16,361 nucleotides of DNA from positions 1-16,361 of the forward strand of contig JAFLJU010000209.1 of assembly GCA_022712835.1 (NCBI GenBank), written 5' to 3'. The notes beneath the pieces are model-generated. The model was not told the DNA's origin. It searched no databases and worked only from the letters and a program-made list of their open reading frames with translations. Origin of the DNA: Desulfobacteraceae bacterium (GTDB taxonomy: Bacteria; Desulfobacterota; Desulfobacteria; Desulfobacterales; Desulfobacteraceae). This document shows, one piece after another, positions 1 to 7,043 of this stretch. Each line of letters starts with the position of its first letter. The stretch's first letter is position 1. Position numbers and translations under genes: made by a program.

Positions 1-504
1 AGCTCTGGCAAAGGCTTCCGGCTCATTTGCCCTGACCCAATGGTACTTCCAAAGGGGATCTTTGGCGGTTGCAGCAGCCCCCCCTGTGATGTACAGTGCC
101 TGGAGTAATTTAACCGCATTGAGGTTTTCTATTCTGGGAAACCCTCTGGCAAAATTTTTCTCAAACTCCTTGATTGCCCGGCCATCCATATACCCCATTG
201 GATTGCGTACCGGTACTCCATCCTTGTCCACCAGAACCAGGGCCTGCATCTGACAGCAAAATGAAACGGCAGCTATTTTTTCTTTATCACACCCGGCCCG
301 GTCCAAAACAACCCGACTCCCTTTGCAAATAGCATCCCACCAATCATCAGCCCGCTGCTCAGCCCCCCCATCAGAGCTGGTAATCAATTCATATCCCACA
401 GCTTGAGAATCAATCAGAACCAGTTTTTTACCCATCTCAAACAAGCAGGTCTTTGCACTGGTGGTGCCAATATCATAGGTCAACAGATGGATGATCTCAC
501 TCAT
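1..504 (-). CDS. FGGY-family carbohydrate kinase, N-terminal part (cut by window edge)
   Basis: Reading the minus strand from the ATG at 504 gives 168 codons without a stop to the window edge, so the C-terminal part is missing. Residues 10-17 are DIGTTSAK, the N-terminal phosphate-binding loop of the FGGY kinase (xylulokinase, fuculokinase, LsrK) ASKHA fold, followed by a typical FGGY run (FCCQMQALVLVD, then GYMDGRAI). The family phosphorylates free sugars or polyols with ATP in the cytoplasm. The catalytic Asp lies in the missing half, and the substrate cannot be read from this part. The gene is divergent from the aminotransferase/aldolase pair and shares an operator palindrome with it, so the three probably belong to one pathway. 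A fuculokinase-like role feeding the FucA-like aldolase is plausible but unproven. Confidence 0.88.
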   Translation of the reverse strand, partial: MSEIIHLLTYDIGTTSAKTCLFEMGKKLVLIDSQAVGYELITSSDGGAEQRADDWWDAICKGSRVVLDRAGCDKEKIAAVSFCCQMQALVLVDKDGVPVRNPMGYMDGRAIKEFEKNFARGFPRIENLNAVKLLQALYITGGAAATAKDPLWKYHWVRANEPEAFARA

Positions 505-542
505 TGCGGCTCCATTTTATTTAGGTTTAGGCCTTGTACACC

Positions 543-570
543 CATATACTGACTGGTCAGTACAAGTCAA
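543..570 (-). promoter_or_regulatory. Candidate sigma-70 promoter for the FGGY kinase
   Basis: On the minus strand TTGACT (570-565) and TATATG (548-543) are 16 bp apart, about 40 bp before the kinase ATG at 504. The palindrome at 547-562 fills the spacer and touches the -10, as expected of a repressor site. Assigned by eye only. Confidence 0.5.
547..562. promoter_or_regulatory. Operator palindrome 1 (TACTGAC-TG-GTCAGTA)
   Basis: A perfect 7+2+7 inverted repeat lies inside the kinase promoter. Its 14 bp core is the exact reverse complement of the core at 702-715, in the promoter of the opposite arm. The shape (short arms, two-base centre) is typical of TetR-family operators. A GntR/FadR-type protein is an alternative. 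No TetR gene lies in this window. Confidence 0.65.
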
Positions 571-641
571 GATAAATTGAGGTTCCCATTTAAGCCAGGG
601 GTACCCAAATCTTACCAAATCCTGTCTATATTCACATAACC

Positions 642-653
642 GCAAATATTTGC
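642..653. promoter_or_regulatory. Palindrome GCAAATATTTGC upstream of the aminotransferase promoter
   Basis: A perfect 12 bp palindrome ends 17 bp before the -35 box at 671, a position suited to an activator. Just upstream, CCAAATC occurs twice (605-611 and 615-621), one helical turn apart. The role is inferred from position only. Confidence 0.35.
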
Positions 654-670
654 ATTAGAAAAGTTTATGG

Positions 671-698
671 TTGACAATATGGCTCAATGTTGTATTTT
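671..698 (+). promoter_or_regulatory. Candidate sigma-70 promoter for the aminotransferase-aldolase operon
   Basis: TTGACA (671-676) and TATTTT (693-698) are 16 bp apart, about 45 bp before the ATG at 744. The palindrome at 702-715 follows directly and would cover the transcription start. Confidence 0.55.
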
Positions 699-701
699 TG
701 C

Positions 702-715
702 ACTGACCAGTCAGT
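702..715. promoter_or_regulatory. Operator palindrome 2 (ACTGAC-CA-GTCAGT)
   Basis: A perfect 6+2+6 inverted repeat, the reverse complement of the core of operator 1 at 547-562. It lies just after the -10 box, where a bound repressor would block transcription initiation. The two centres are about 154 bp apart, so each promoter has its own copy. Confidence 0.65.
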
Positions 716-743
716 TTATAAAACATATTAATTGAGGATTCCC

Positions 744-2237
744 ATGGAAACACCCCACGCAACTTTGGAAAAGCAAGACCAATATGCTATTTCCAGTTAC
801 CATGACACCCCAAAGATCATGGCCCGCTTAAATCGGCTCATCTCCCAGCCCATCCGGGGATTGAAAAAAGAGGCTCTGGCCAACTATCTGGCTCACTTTG
901 AAAATGCCTGCGGCCAGTCAAAAATAAAAATCAAAGAGGCCCAGGAATTTATTCCAGGGGGAGTCCAGCATAACCTGGCCTTTAACTACCCCTTTCCTCT
1001 GGTTTTCACCAAAGCCTCGGGCCCCTATCTCTGGGATCTGGATGGGAACAAGTATATCGACTTTTTACAGGCAGGTGGCCCCACCCTATTGGGGTCCAAC
1101 CCGGAAAATATCAGAGAGCAGGTCATCGACCTGCTCAACACCACAGGACCGGTTACAGGACTTTTCCATGAGTATGAACTAAAACTGGCTAAAAAAGTGG
1201 TCCAGCACATGGCAGGGGTTGACATGTTTCGGATGCTTGGCAGCGGGACAGAAGCTGACATGGCAGCCATCCGCATAGCAAGACTTGCCACCAAGAAAAA
1301 ATATATCCTTAAAATGGGGGGCGCCTACCACGGATGGAGCGATCAGCTGGCCTACGGAATTCGCCTGCCCGGCACCAAACATATGGAAGCCCACGGGGTA
1401 CCCAAAAACTGCTTTAAATATACCCAGGAATTTTTCCCCAATGATATTAAAGACCTTGAGAAAAAACTCTGGAGAAATAAATTCAGGGGAGGCACGGCTG
1501 CCGTGCTCATGGAACCCATTGGTCCTGAAAGCGGAACCCGCCCTCTATTCAAGGAGTTTAACCGCCAGGTCAGGGAACTTTGCGACAAGTACGGAGCCCT
1601 GCTGATTTTCGATGAGGTGGTAACCGCCTTTCGCATGGGAATGGGAGGGGCCCAGGGGTACTTTAATGTGATCCCTGATCTGACGGTATTCGGTAAAATT
1701 ATTGCCGGAGGCTACCCTTCTGCCGGTGGTCTTGGGGGGAAAAAAGAGTATATGCAATACCTGGCTGCCGGTATCCAGAGCGGAAGCAAAAAGGCTCTGG
1801 TCGGCGGCACCATGGCGGCAAATCCTTTGAGTGCCGCAGCAGGTTACCTGACCCTGTGCGAACTGGAAAGAACCAATGCCCCGGTGGTTGCAGGAAGAGC
1901 TGGAGACCGGCTTACCCAAGGCCTGGAACAGTTGATCCAAAAATACAACCTGCCCTTTGTGGCCTTTAACCAGGGGTCGGTGTGTCACCTTGAAACCGTG
2001 GGGACCATGCTCTTTCACATCCCCTGGAACCGGCCCTGGAAAATCCCAGGAACCCTGAAAAACATCCATGCCAGAAAAAAAATAATGGAAGAAATGGGAG
2101 CTGCTTATATGGCAGAAGGGATTGTAACCCTGGCAGGGTCCCGGATGTATACCAGTGCCGCAGATACCGATGAGATCATTGATGAGGCCCTGATCCGTTT
2201 TGATCGGGTCTTTCAAAATATAGAGGGGGTATCATAA
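744..2237 (+). CDS. Class III PLP-dependent aminotransferase (glutamate-1-semialdehyde aminomutase-like)
   Basis: A 497-residue fold-type I PLP enzyme of the class III (omega) aminotransferase family. Visible motifs: phosphate-binding GSGTEA (166-171), the ring-stacking region AYHGW (194-198), DEV (290-292) with the Asp for the pyridine nitrogen, the Schiff-base lysine K318 in FGKIIAGGYP, and GGTMAANPLS (354-363). The sequence is closest in style to HemL-like proteins, but about 60 extra N-terminal residues and a FucA-type neighbour argue against a haem role. It more likely transfers an amino group to or from a sugar-derived or amino-alcohol intermediate. Start chosen at ATG 744 because GAGG (734-737) is 6 bases upstream; an in-frame TTG at 732 overlaps that Shine-Dalgarno site. 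The stop overlaps the next start (TAATG). The substrate is not predictable. Confidence 0.9.
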   Translation: METPHATLEKQDQYAISSYHDTPKIMARLNRLISQPIRGLKKEALANYLAHFENACGQSKIKIKEAQEFIPGGVQHNLAFNYPFPLVFTKASGPYLWDLDGNKYIDFLQAGGPTLLGSNPENIREQVIDLLNTTGPVTGLFHEYELKLAKKVVQHMAGVDMFRMLGSGTEADMAAIRIARLATKKKYILKMGGAYHGWSDQLAYGIRLPGTKHMEAHGVPKNCFKYTQEFFPNDIKDLEKKLWRNKFRGGTAAVLMEPIGPESGTRPLFKEFNRQVRELCDKYGALLIFDEVVTAFRMGMGGAQGYFNVIPDLTVFGKIIAGGYPSAGGLGGKKEYMQYLAAGIQSGSKKALVGGTMAANPLSAAAGYLTLCELERTNAPVVAGRAGDRLTQGLEQLIQKYNLPFVAFNQGSVCHLETVGTMLFHIPWNRPWKIPGTLKNIHARKKIMEEMGAAYMAEGIVTLAGSRMYTSAADTDEIIDEALIRFDRVFQNIEGVS

Positions 2238-2917
2238 TGGAAACTACCAAGATCTTGGATCAGTTAAAAAACGCAAAAGAGATTGTCTGTGATTCCGGAC
2301 GGAAGCTGTTGGAACGGGGGTTGGTGGAAGGCACCTGGGGCAACTGCAGCCTGCGGATTGATGACCAACTCATGGCCATCACCCCCAGCGGACGGAGATA
2401 TGAAGACCTAGGCCCCGATGACATCGTGATCATGGATTACCACACCCTTAAGGTCATGGGGAATATCAAACCCTCTTCTGAAAAAAAACTCCACGCCCGG
2501 ATCTACCAGACCCGCAAAGAGATCCATGCCGTAATTCACACCCACCAGCCCAATGCCTCCACTGTGGCTGCAGCCCGGCGGGAACTCCCCCCCATTCTGG
2601 ATGACCAGGCCCAGATCCTGGGGCCCAGCGTCAGGTGCGCCGACTATGCCCTGCCCAATACAAAGAAAATCGTAAAAACGACCGTGCGGGCTTTGCGGGG
2701 CCGGTATGCAGCCCTAATGGCAAACCATGGGGCCATCACCCTGGGCCGAACCATGGAAGAAGCGGTCACTGCTGCTCTGGTCCTTGAAAAAGCCTGTAAA
2801 GCCTTCATCGAAGCTGAGTTTCTCGGTGGTGCCAAAAGCATCCACCCAGTGGAGGCCTGGGTCATGCACAAGGTGTATCTGTTCATGTACTCCAGAAATA
2901 AAGAGAAAAACAGATAG
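2237..2917 (+). CDS. Class II aldolase/epimerase (L-fuculose-1-phosphate aldolase-like)
   Basis: A 226-residue zinc-dependent class II aldolase/adducin-family protein. The active-site set E82, H101, H103, H164 has exactly the spacing of E. coli FucA (Glu73, His92, His94, His155), with a constant offset of 9, and Y218 falls where the catalytic Tyr209 of FucA would lie. The phosphate-binding parts GTWGNCS (32-38), TPSG (49-52) and SS (80-81) are present. The family splits ketose 1-phosphates into dihydroxyacetone phosphate plus an aldehyde, or epimerises ribulose 5-phosphate. Residues support the aldolase branch. It overlaps the aminotransferase stop by one base and is therefore translationally coupled. 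With the divergent FGGY kinase it forms a kinase-aldolase pair. The actual sugar is unknown. Confidence 0.88.
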   Translation: METTKILDQLKNAKEIVCDSGRKLLERGLVEGTWGNCSLRIDDQLMAITPSGRRYEDLGPDDIVIMDYHTLKVMGNIKPSSEKKLHARIYQTRKEIHAVIHTHQPNASTVAAARRELPPILDDQAQILGPSVRCADYALPNTKKIVKTTVRALRGRYAALMANHGAITLGRTMEEAVTAALVLEKACKAFIEAEFLGGAKSIHPVEAWVMHKVYLFMYSRNKEKNR

Positions 2918-2918
2918 C

Positions 2919-2938
2919 CCGTACCAAGGGGTGTACGG
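2919..2938. terminator. Hairpin between convergent operons, possible bidirectional terminator
   Basis: CCGTAC (2919-2924) pairs with GTACGG (2933-2938) across an 8-base loop, directly after the aldolase stop. On the minus strand a T-rich stretch follows within about 8 bases (inside the 3' end of the aldolase gene), so it could end the ABC operon. On the plus strand the T-run (2957-2967) is about 20 bases away. A weak, eye-made call. Confidence 0.4.
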
Positions 2939-2994
2939 TCCAAAATACAAATAATTCTTTCTTTTTTAAATAGATAATGAATTGTATTAAGAGC

Positions 2995-3993
2995 TTAGAG
3001 AATCCCAGGCTCTGTCAGGCGGGACTCAATGTTCACAGGGGCTTTGATCTGTTGTTCGTTCAACATAATCGTTTCTGTTTGTTTCCAGGCAACGATATTA
3101 ATCCGACCGATCCTGACCCGCTTGATAGGTTTGATCAGTTCCCGGGTGACCGTTAGTTGCTTTTGCCGGATATCATCCCGGGTTCCCTTGTCCTTTTTCT
3201 TCACCGCAGCCAGAACGGCGGTCTCATTGATAGGATCCATGGCGGCTTCCCATGCTGAGAGCAAGGCCCCCATAAAAACTTTCACCCGATCGGGATGATT
3301 TTTCATCATCTTGCCCGAGGTCACAATGGAATTGGCCACAAAATCCACCCCGAAATCAGAGGGGTTGAAAAAATAAACTGCCTCCCCTTCCCGGCCCAAT
3401 TTATCCTGGAGAATCACCCCCTGGGAATTTCGATATACCGGCCAGACATCCACCTTTTTTTTCAAAAAAGGGGCAAAATCAAACCGGACCCCCGAGAGCA
3501 CAACATCCCGATCATCCAGCCCGGCACTTCTCAAAATGGTTTTCATGATGGTTTCATCATTCCCCCCAAAGGTGATACCGATATGGCGGCCCTTAAGATC
3601 TGCCAGTTGTTTAATTTCAGGCCTGTCTGCCCGATAGATCCATTGCATGGGATTCACTTGGAAAAGCTGGGCCAACACCACCACATCCGCGCCTTTGTCC
3701 AGGGCCCGGATGACCTGATCCGCCGAGGCTACCCCAAAATCGGCATACCCCAATTCCAGTTCCTTGATGGCATTTTTTTCAGGACTGCCTTCCTTGACAG
3801 TGACCTTAAGTCCTGCATTTTTAAAATATTCCTGATCCACAGCAAAGATATCCCCGGCCACACTGGTGTTGAACAGCCATTTAAGACGATAATGAAGCGT
3901 AACAGTTCCGGCAGTGGCAGTGGCAGTGGCAAAAAAGACAAGACCCATGATAATGGTCAGGTTAAATTTATATCCTATTCCAAGATATTTCAT
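2995..3993 (-). CDS. ABC transporter substrate-binding protein, NMT1/SsuA-like
   Basis: A 332-residue exported protein. The N-terminus has a basic segment, a hydrophobic core (LTIIMGLVFFATATATA) and a likely signal-peptidase site after ATA. The mature part begins like NMT1/THI5/SsuA-type binding proteins (LHYRLKWLFNTSVAGDIF, then EYFKNAGLKVTV) and continues with the family's YADFGVASADQVI and DLKGRHIGITFGG patterns. Relatives bind sulfonates, nitrate, thiamine precursors or small aromatic acids; the ligand here is unknown. The start at 3993 is preferred over a GTACCAAAG-region upstream ATG because AAGGGAGGGG (4010-4001) lies just before it and its ATGA overlaps the permease stop. Last gene of an ATPase-permease-binding protein operon. 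The signal peptide is encoded by a hexamer repeat. Confidence 0.87.
   Translation of the reverse strand: MKYLGIGYKFNLTIIMGLVFFATATATAGTVTLHYRLKWLFNTSVAGDIFAVDQEYFKNAGLKVTVKEGSPEKNAIKELELGYADFGVASADQVIRALDKGADVVVLAQLFQVNPMQWIYRADRPEIKQLADLKGRHIGITFGGNDETIMKTILRSAGLDDRDVVLSGVRFDFAPFLKKKVDVWPVYRNSQGVILQDKLGREGEAVYFFNPSDFGVDFVANSIVTSGKMMKNHPDRVKVFMGALLSAWEAAMDPINETAVLAAVKKKDKGTRDDIRQKQLTVTRELIKPIKRVRIGRINIVAWKQTETIMLNEQQIKAPVNIESRLTEPGIL
3910..3930 (-). repeat. In-frame GGCAGT hexamer repeat in the signal peptide
   Basis: Three and a half perfect copies of GGCAGT on the plus strand, read on the minus strand as alternating Ala-Thr codons at the end of the signal peptide. Copy changes would keep the frame and only change the length before the cleavage site. 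Confidence 0.7.
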
Positions 3994-4757
3994 AATAGTT
4001 CCCCTCCCTTTGGTACGGACCACCTGGTTTTCAGTTGTTCCCCCAGGGTTTCCAAAATCCCCTGGTAGATAGAAATCACAATACCAATAAAAAAAAGGGC
4101 CACCAGTATCCCGGCCAGATCACTCTGGTAAAGAGCGATGCGGATGCTGTACCCGATACCGGCATTGGCGGCAATGAATTCTGCCACGATAGTCCCGGCC
4201 ATAGCCAGGGTAGCGGAGCCGGCAATGACCGTGGTCAGTTTACTTAAATTTTCAAAGGCCCGGATCTTGACCTCCAACTGCCACCGCATCCTTCCTGTGA
4301 CAATATAAAAATGTTCAATATCCTTCACCGGCACGGCCATCACCCCCAGCACCGACAGCAGCAGCGGAAAATAGCAGATCATGGAGGCGATGAGAAGCCT
4401 GGACATAAATCCGTCTCCCAGGAGGATAAAAATAATCGGCGCCAGGGCCACAATGGGATAGGCCTGGATATTATAGGCCATTACCTTAATAAAGGAACCT
4501 GCCCAGGAAGATTTGCGACCCAGAATCCCCACGGTAAAAGCCAGGATAATGGAGATCACCTGACCCAGAATGGTTACCGAAAGGGTATTGAATACATCGA
4601 AAAAATACCCATGGGAAACCCGGCCGGCTGTCTCCAGAATAAGGGTCAAACCCGGGATCACATAATCGGAGAGGGTCAACACCTGTTTAATTCCCAAAAG
4701 GCAGGTAAGCCCCAGACAATAGACAATCAAAAACTGATATATCCGTCTAAAAAGCAT
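3990..4757 (-). CDS. ABC transporter permease, SsuC/TauC-like
   Basis: A 255-residue membrane protein of the BPD_transp_1 family. Hydrophobic segments are visible at the N-terminus (FLIVYCLGLTCLLGI), then LSVTILGQVISIILAFTVGIL, YPIVALAPIIFILLG, LLIASMICYFPLLLSVLGVM, the segment after the coupling loop, and ILVALFFIGIVISIYQGIL, consistent with about six helices. The stretch ENLSKLTTVIAGSATLAMAG sits where the EAA coupling loop is expected. Start chosen at ATG 4757, which overlaps the ATPase stop by 11 bases and has GGAG a few bases upstream; a longer reading from 4823 would overlap the ATPase by 77 bases. The stop is ATGA-overlapped with the binding-protein start. Confidence 0.85.
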   Translation of the reverse strand: MLFRRIYQFLIVYCLGLTCLLGIKQVLTLSDYVIPGLTLILETAGRVSHGYFFDVFNTLSVTILGQVISIILAFTVGILGRKSSWAGSFIKVMAYNIQAYPIVALAPIIFILLGDGFMSRLLIASMICYFPLLLSVLGVMAVPVKDIEHFYIVTGRMRWQLEVKIRAFENLSKLTTVIAGSATLAMAGTIVAEFIAANAGIGYSIRIALYQSDLAGILVALFFIGIVISIYQGILETLGEQLKTRWSVPKGGELL

Positions 4758-5439
4758 CCATGATCTCCAGCATACTGGCCTCAAAGACTTTTTTTTCGAG
4801 GGTGTACCCCTGGACATAATCACGGCCCTTTACCATAAAACTGCCCTTTTGTTTGACAGGTTCGCTCAAGACCAAGATATCCCGGCAGAACTTGGCCACT
4901 TCCATGAGGTTATGGGAGATATAAAGAAACATTTTTCCGGGAAAAAACGCTTTGATCGCCAGGATAATGGTTTCCCGCAGGGCCTCGTCCACATTGGCCA
5001 GGCTTTCATCCAATATCAGTAGGTCAAACTCCTGGAGCAGATAGCGGATGAGGTTCATTCGGTTCTGCTGGCCCATGGATAGCTGTGAAAACCGTGCATC
5101 CAGAACCGATTCCAACTTGAAGATGTCTATTAGTTCCTTTTTCAGACCCTCTTTGCCCGGGGGACAGACCTTGTTCAGATGCTTCCCGGTGCTGGACCAG
5201 CCCGGAAGCCTTTCCTGGTTGTACGAATATAGGATTTTCCCCATTCCCGAAGTTACAATCCTGCTTTCCGGCTTGTTTGCCTGGCTTGCCAAAAGCTTTG
5301 CCAGGGAGGTCTTTCCGACCCCCGACGGCCCGAACACTGCATTGAACCCCGGTGCTGTCATGGAAAAACAAAGATTATCGATGACGGGAACCTCTGCCCC
5401 GGGATATGTATATTTCAGACCATCACAGTCAAGACGCAT
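4747..5439 (-). CDS. ABC transporter ATP-binding protein, SsuB/TauB-like
   Basis: A 230-residue nucleotide-binding subunit. Walker A is GPSGVGKT (37-44), the Q-loop glutamine is Q75 in YSYNQERLPGW, the signature is LSMGQ (120-124), Walker B is LLILDES (140-146) and the switch histidine is H176 (ISHN). It would power the adjacent permease on the cytoplasmic side. Start chosen at ATG 5439 because GGAG lies 6 bases before it; an in-frame ATG at 5451 would put that Shine-Dalgarno inside the gene and lacks one of its own. It follows GntR regulator 1 by about 145 bp and may have its own promoter or be read through. Confidence 0.87.
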   Translation of the reverse strand: MRLDCDGLKYTYPGAEVPVIDNLCFSMTAPGFNAVFGPSGVGKTSLAKLLASQANKPESRIVTSGMGKILYSYNQERLPGWSSTGKHLNKVCPPGKEGLKKELIDIFKLESVLDARFSQLSMGQQNRMNLIRYLLQEFDLLILDESLANVDEALRETIILAIKAFFPGKMFLYISHNLMEVAKFCRDILVLSEPVKQKGSFMVKGRDYVQGYTLEKKVFEASMLEIMDAF

Positions 5440-5549
5440 CGGCTTCTCCATTTAACATAAGTACCTGTAAATTACCTATTACCCTTACAAGGTTACACCC
5501 TAAAAATCAATCCTGTTATAGTCCTATCGGCAATTCTCGACATCCAGCA

Positions 5550-5580
5550 GGGTTCCATGCTAACAGAAGCCTGGAAACCC
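5550..5580 (-). terminator. Imperfect hairpin between GntR regulator 1 and the ABC genes
   Basis: GGGTTCCA (5550-5557) pairs with TGGAAACCC (5572-5580) with one bulged base and a 14-base loop, 4 bp after the regulator stop. No T-run follows in the direction of transcription, so it is more likely an attenuating or RNA-processing hairpin than a full terminator. The rest of the gap (5440-5549) is AT-rich with a GGTAATA/GGTAATT heptamer pair and no clear promoter. Confidence 0.35.
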
Positions 5581-5583
5581 TTT

Positions 5584-6237
5584 TCATAGATAGGACTTAA
5601 TCAATACATTTTTTGAAGTATTTGCAAAGCTATTGAATGCTTTTGCCGCCGAAAAGGCCTGTCCTTTTTGAAGGGAAATTAAGCTGTTTCGAAGATAGCG
5701 GCATGCCTTTTGTAAATGGGAAGGCGACAGCCTTATGGCTGCAAGTTGAATCCGCTTTGCAGAAGGCATGACGTCATGTGAGATTTTTTCAATAATAGGA
5801 TTTTTCGCAATATGAAGTATGGTTTGGGCATAGGAGCAAACCATATCAACATAGGTATCATACTCCTTTTGAACTGCACTTTTTTCAATGGAATCAACAA
5901 TGGATAAAAGACGTTTTTTCCCTTCATATGTCATATGATTCACAGCTTTTGGAAACGAATATTGGTAAAGCATATTGGCTGCATCAAAAAAATTTTCAAT
6001 ATAGTCAGGAGTGAGTTCAAGCACCTTATAACCGCCCTTGGGAACTCTGTGCAAAAGTCCCTGTTTTTCAAGCATGTGGAGGGCATCCCTGACCGGACTC
6101 CGGCTTACCCCCCACTCCCTGGATATTTGACTCTCAATGATGAGCTCACCGGATTTGAGTTCATCACGGATAATTCTTTTGCCGATTATAGTGACCAGTT
6201 TGTTCGACAGATTCTCCCGCTCTATAATTTTCTCCAT
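5584..6237 (-). CDS. GntR-family transcriptional regulator with FCD-type domain (regulator 1)
   Basis: A 217-residue regulator. Residues 8-75 form a GntR winged helix; EWGVSRSPVRDALHMLEKQGL is the classical recognition-helix region of the FadR subfamily. The rest is a helical FCD-type effector domain. By eye it is about half identical to regulator 2 at 15191-15853 over the whole length. In both, the positions where FCD proteins normally carry metal-binding histidines read otherwise (the D-x-x-FH region is YAQTIL; the usual E-H is LRNS; the last His region is SFANTS), suggesting a metal-free ligand pocket. The start has GGTGG nearby. It lies 41 bp after the CooC-like gene and before the ABC genes, so it probably senses the imported compound or its CoA ester. 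Confidence 0.87.
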   Translation of the reverse strand: MEKIIERENLSNKLVTIIGKRIIRDELKSGELIIESQISREWGVSRSPVRDALHMLEKQGLLHRVPKGGYKVLELTPDYIENFFDAANMLYQYSFPKAVNHMTYEGKKRLLSIVDSIEKSAVQKEYDTYVDMVCSYAQTILHIAKNPIIEKISHDVMPSAKRIQLAAIRLSPSHLQKACRYLRNSLISLQKGQAFSAAKAFNSFANTSKNVLIKSYL

Positions 6238-6278
6238 TAGTCACCACCTTTTGATATCCTTCCCAACGAGATGTCCCA

Positions 6279-7043
6279 TTATACCTCCATTGCAGCCATG
6301 CAGCGTTTCGCCGCATCAAGACCCGGGGACGTAGGAAGTCCCAGGATGCTTTTTCCTTCAATGTCATACTGCCGGATGACATCATCTTCAGGTACCCATC
6401 CCAGGCAGTCCAGTGCGTCCGGGATGGAAAGATTTTCCACTTCCGCTGCCGTTCTGACCCGATTCAGGATCAACCCGGCTTTTTCATAGGAGATGGATGA
6501 ATCCGATACCTCCTTGATAGTTTTTGCCACATTCAGTCCTCTTGCGGAGGCATCGGAGACCAGAATGAGATGGCTGACCGTCTCCATCACCCGCCGGTTG
6601 ACCTGCTCCACGCCGGCCTCCCCGTCAATGACCACATAGTCAAAATTCACGGCAATAGAACTGATGATATCCTTTAAAATATGATTAACCTGGCAGTAAC
6701 AGCCCTCTTTTTCAGGACGGCCGATGGCCAGAAAGGCAAGGTTTCCCCTTTCTTTCAGGGCGGAAAACATCTCATAGTCCAGTCGGGACACCACATCATC
6801 CGGGTCTTGTTTTTTACCGTCCATCACCTGTTGAACCAGGCTGTTCCGGATGTCATCCACGGTTTTTTCGACCCGGAAACCAAGGCATGGAGCAAGCCCT
6901 ATGGCCGGATCGGCATCAATGGCCAGAACTCGATTTTCAGGATTTTGGGTCAGTATCTTTACAATGGCTGCGGACAATGAGGTTTTACCTACCCCGCCCT
7001 TGCCGCACAGGGCAATAACACGGGGTTTTCCGGATTTATGCAT
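6279..7043 (-). CDS. CooC/AcsF-like nickel-insertion ATPase (MinD/SIMIBI family)
   Basis: A 254-residue SIMIBI-class P-loop ATPase. The deviant Walker A is CGKGGVGKTS (13-22) with the signature lysine, switch I is IDADPAIGL (42-50), and the Walker B/switch II region is VVIDGEAGVE (137-146). C115-x-C117 (GCYCQVN) matches the CxC motif of CooC (Cys112 and Cys114 in Carboxydothermus CooC1), which binds nickel at the dimer interface. Known relatives load Ni into CO dehydrogenase (CooC) or acetyl-CoA synthase (AcsF). No CO dehydrogenase is visible here; instead the gene overlaps the acetyl-CoA-synthase-like gene by 8 bases. AGGAGG lies 9 bases before the start. Inference: it services that protein, or delivers metal to another enzyme of the operon. 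Confidence 0.88.
   Translation of the reverse strand: MHKSGKPRVIALCGKGGVGKTSLSAAIVKILTQNPENRVLAIDADPAIGLAPCLGFRVEKTVDDIRNSLVQQVMDGKKQDPDDVVSRLDYEMFSALKERGNLAFLAIGRPEKEGCYCQVNHILKDIISSIAVNFDYVVIDGEAGVEQVNRRVMETVSHLILVSDASARGLNVAKTIKEVSDSSISYEKAGLILNRVRTAAEVENLSIPDALDCLGWVPEDDVIRQYDIEGKSILGLPTSPGLDAAKRCMAAMEV

Noticed and set aside
732..746. TTG start for the aminotransferase, four codons upstream of the ATG
   Set aside because: The TTG overlaps the GAGG Shine-Dalgarno that serves the ATG at 744.
1545..2216. 223-residue open frame on the minus strand
   Set aside because: It lies wholly opposite the aminotransferase gene, which has clear PLP motifs; the antisense reading resembles no family and has low-complexity His/Gly-rich runs.
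2921..4020. GTACCAAGGGG-like sequence near both 2921 and 4007 as a repeated regulatory site
   Set aside because: One copy is part of a terminator-like hairpin and the other is the coding end of the permease plus the binding-protein ribosome site; similarity is short and probably chance.
3295..4068. 257-residue open frame on the plus strand
   Set aside because: Antisense to the binding-protein gene, includes a Gly-Ser repeat produced by the hexamer array, and has no ribosome-binding site; the minus-strand gene has a signal peptide and family motifs.
4311..4763. 150-residue open frame on the plus strand
   Set aside because: Antisense to the permease; its Gln/His-rich composition is the usual mirror of a hydrophobic membrane gene.
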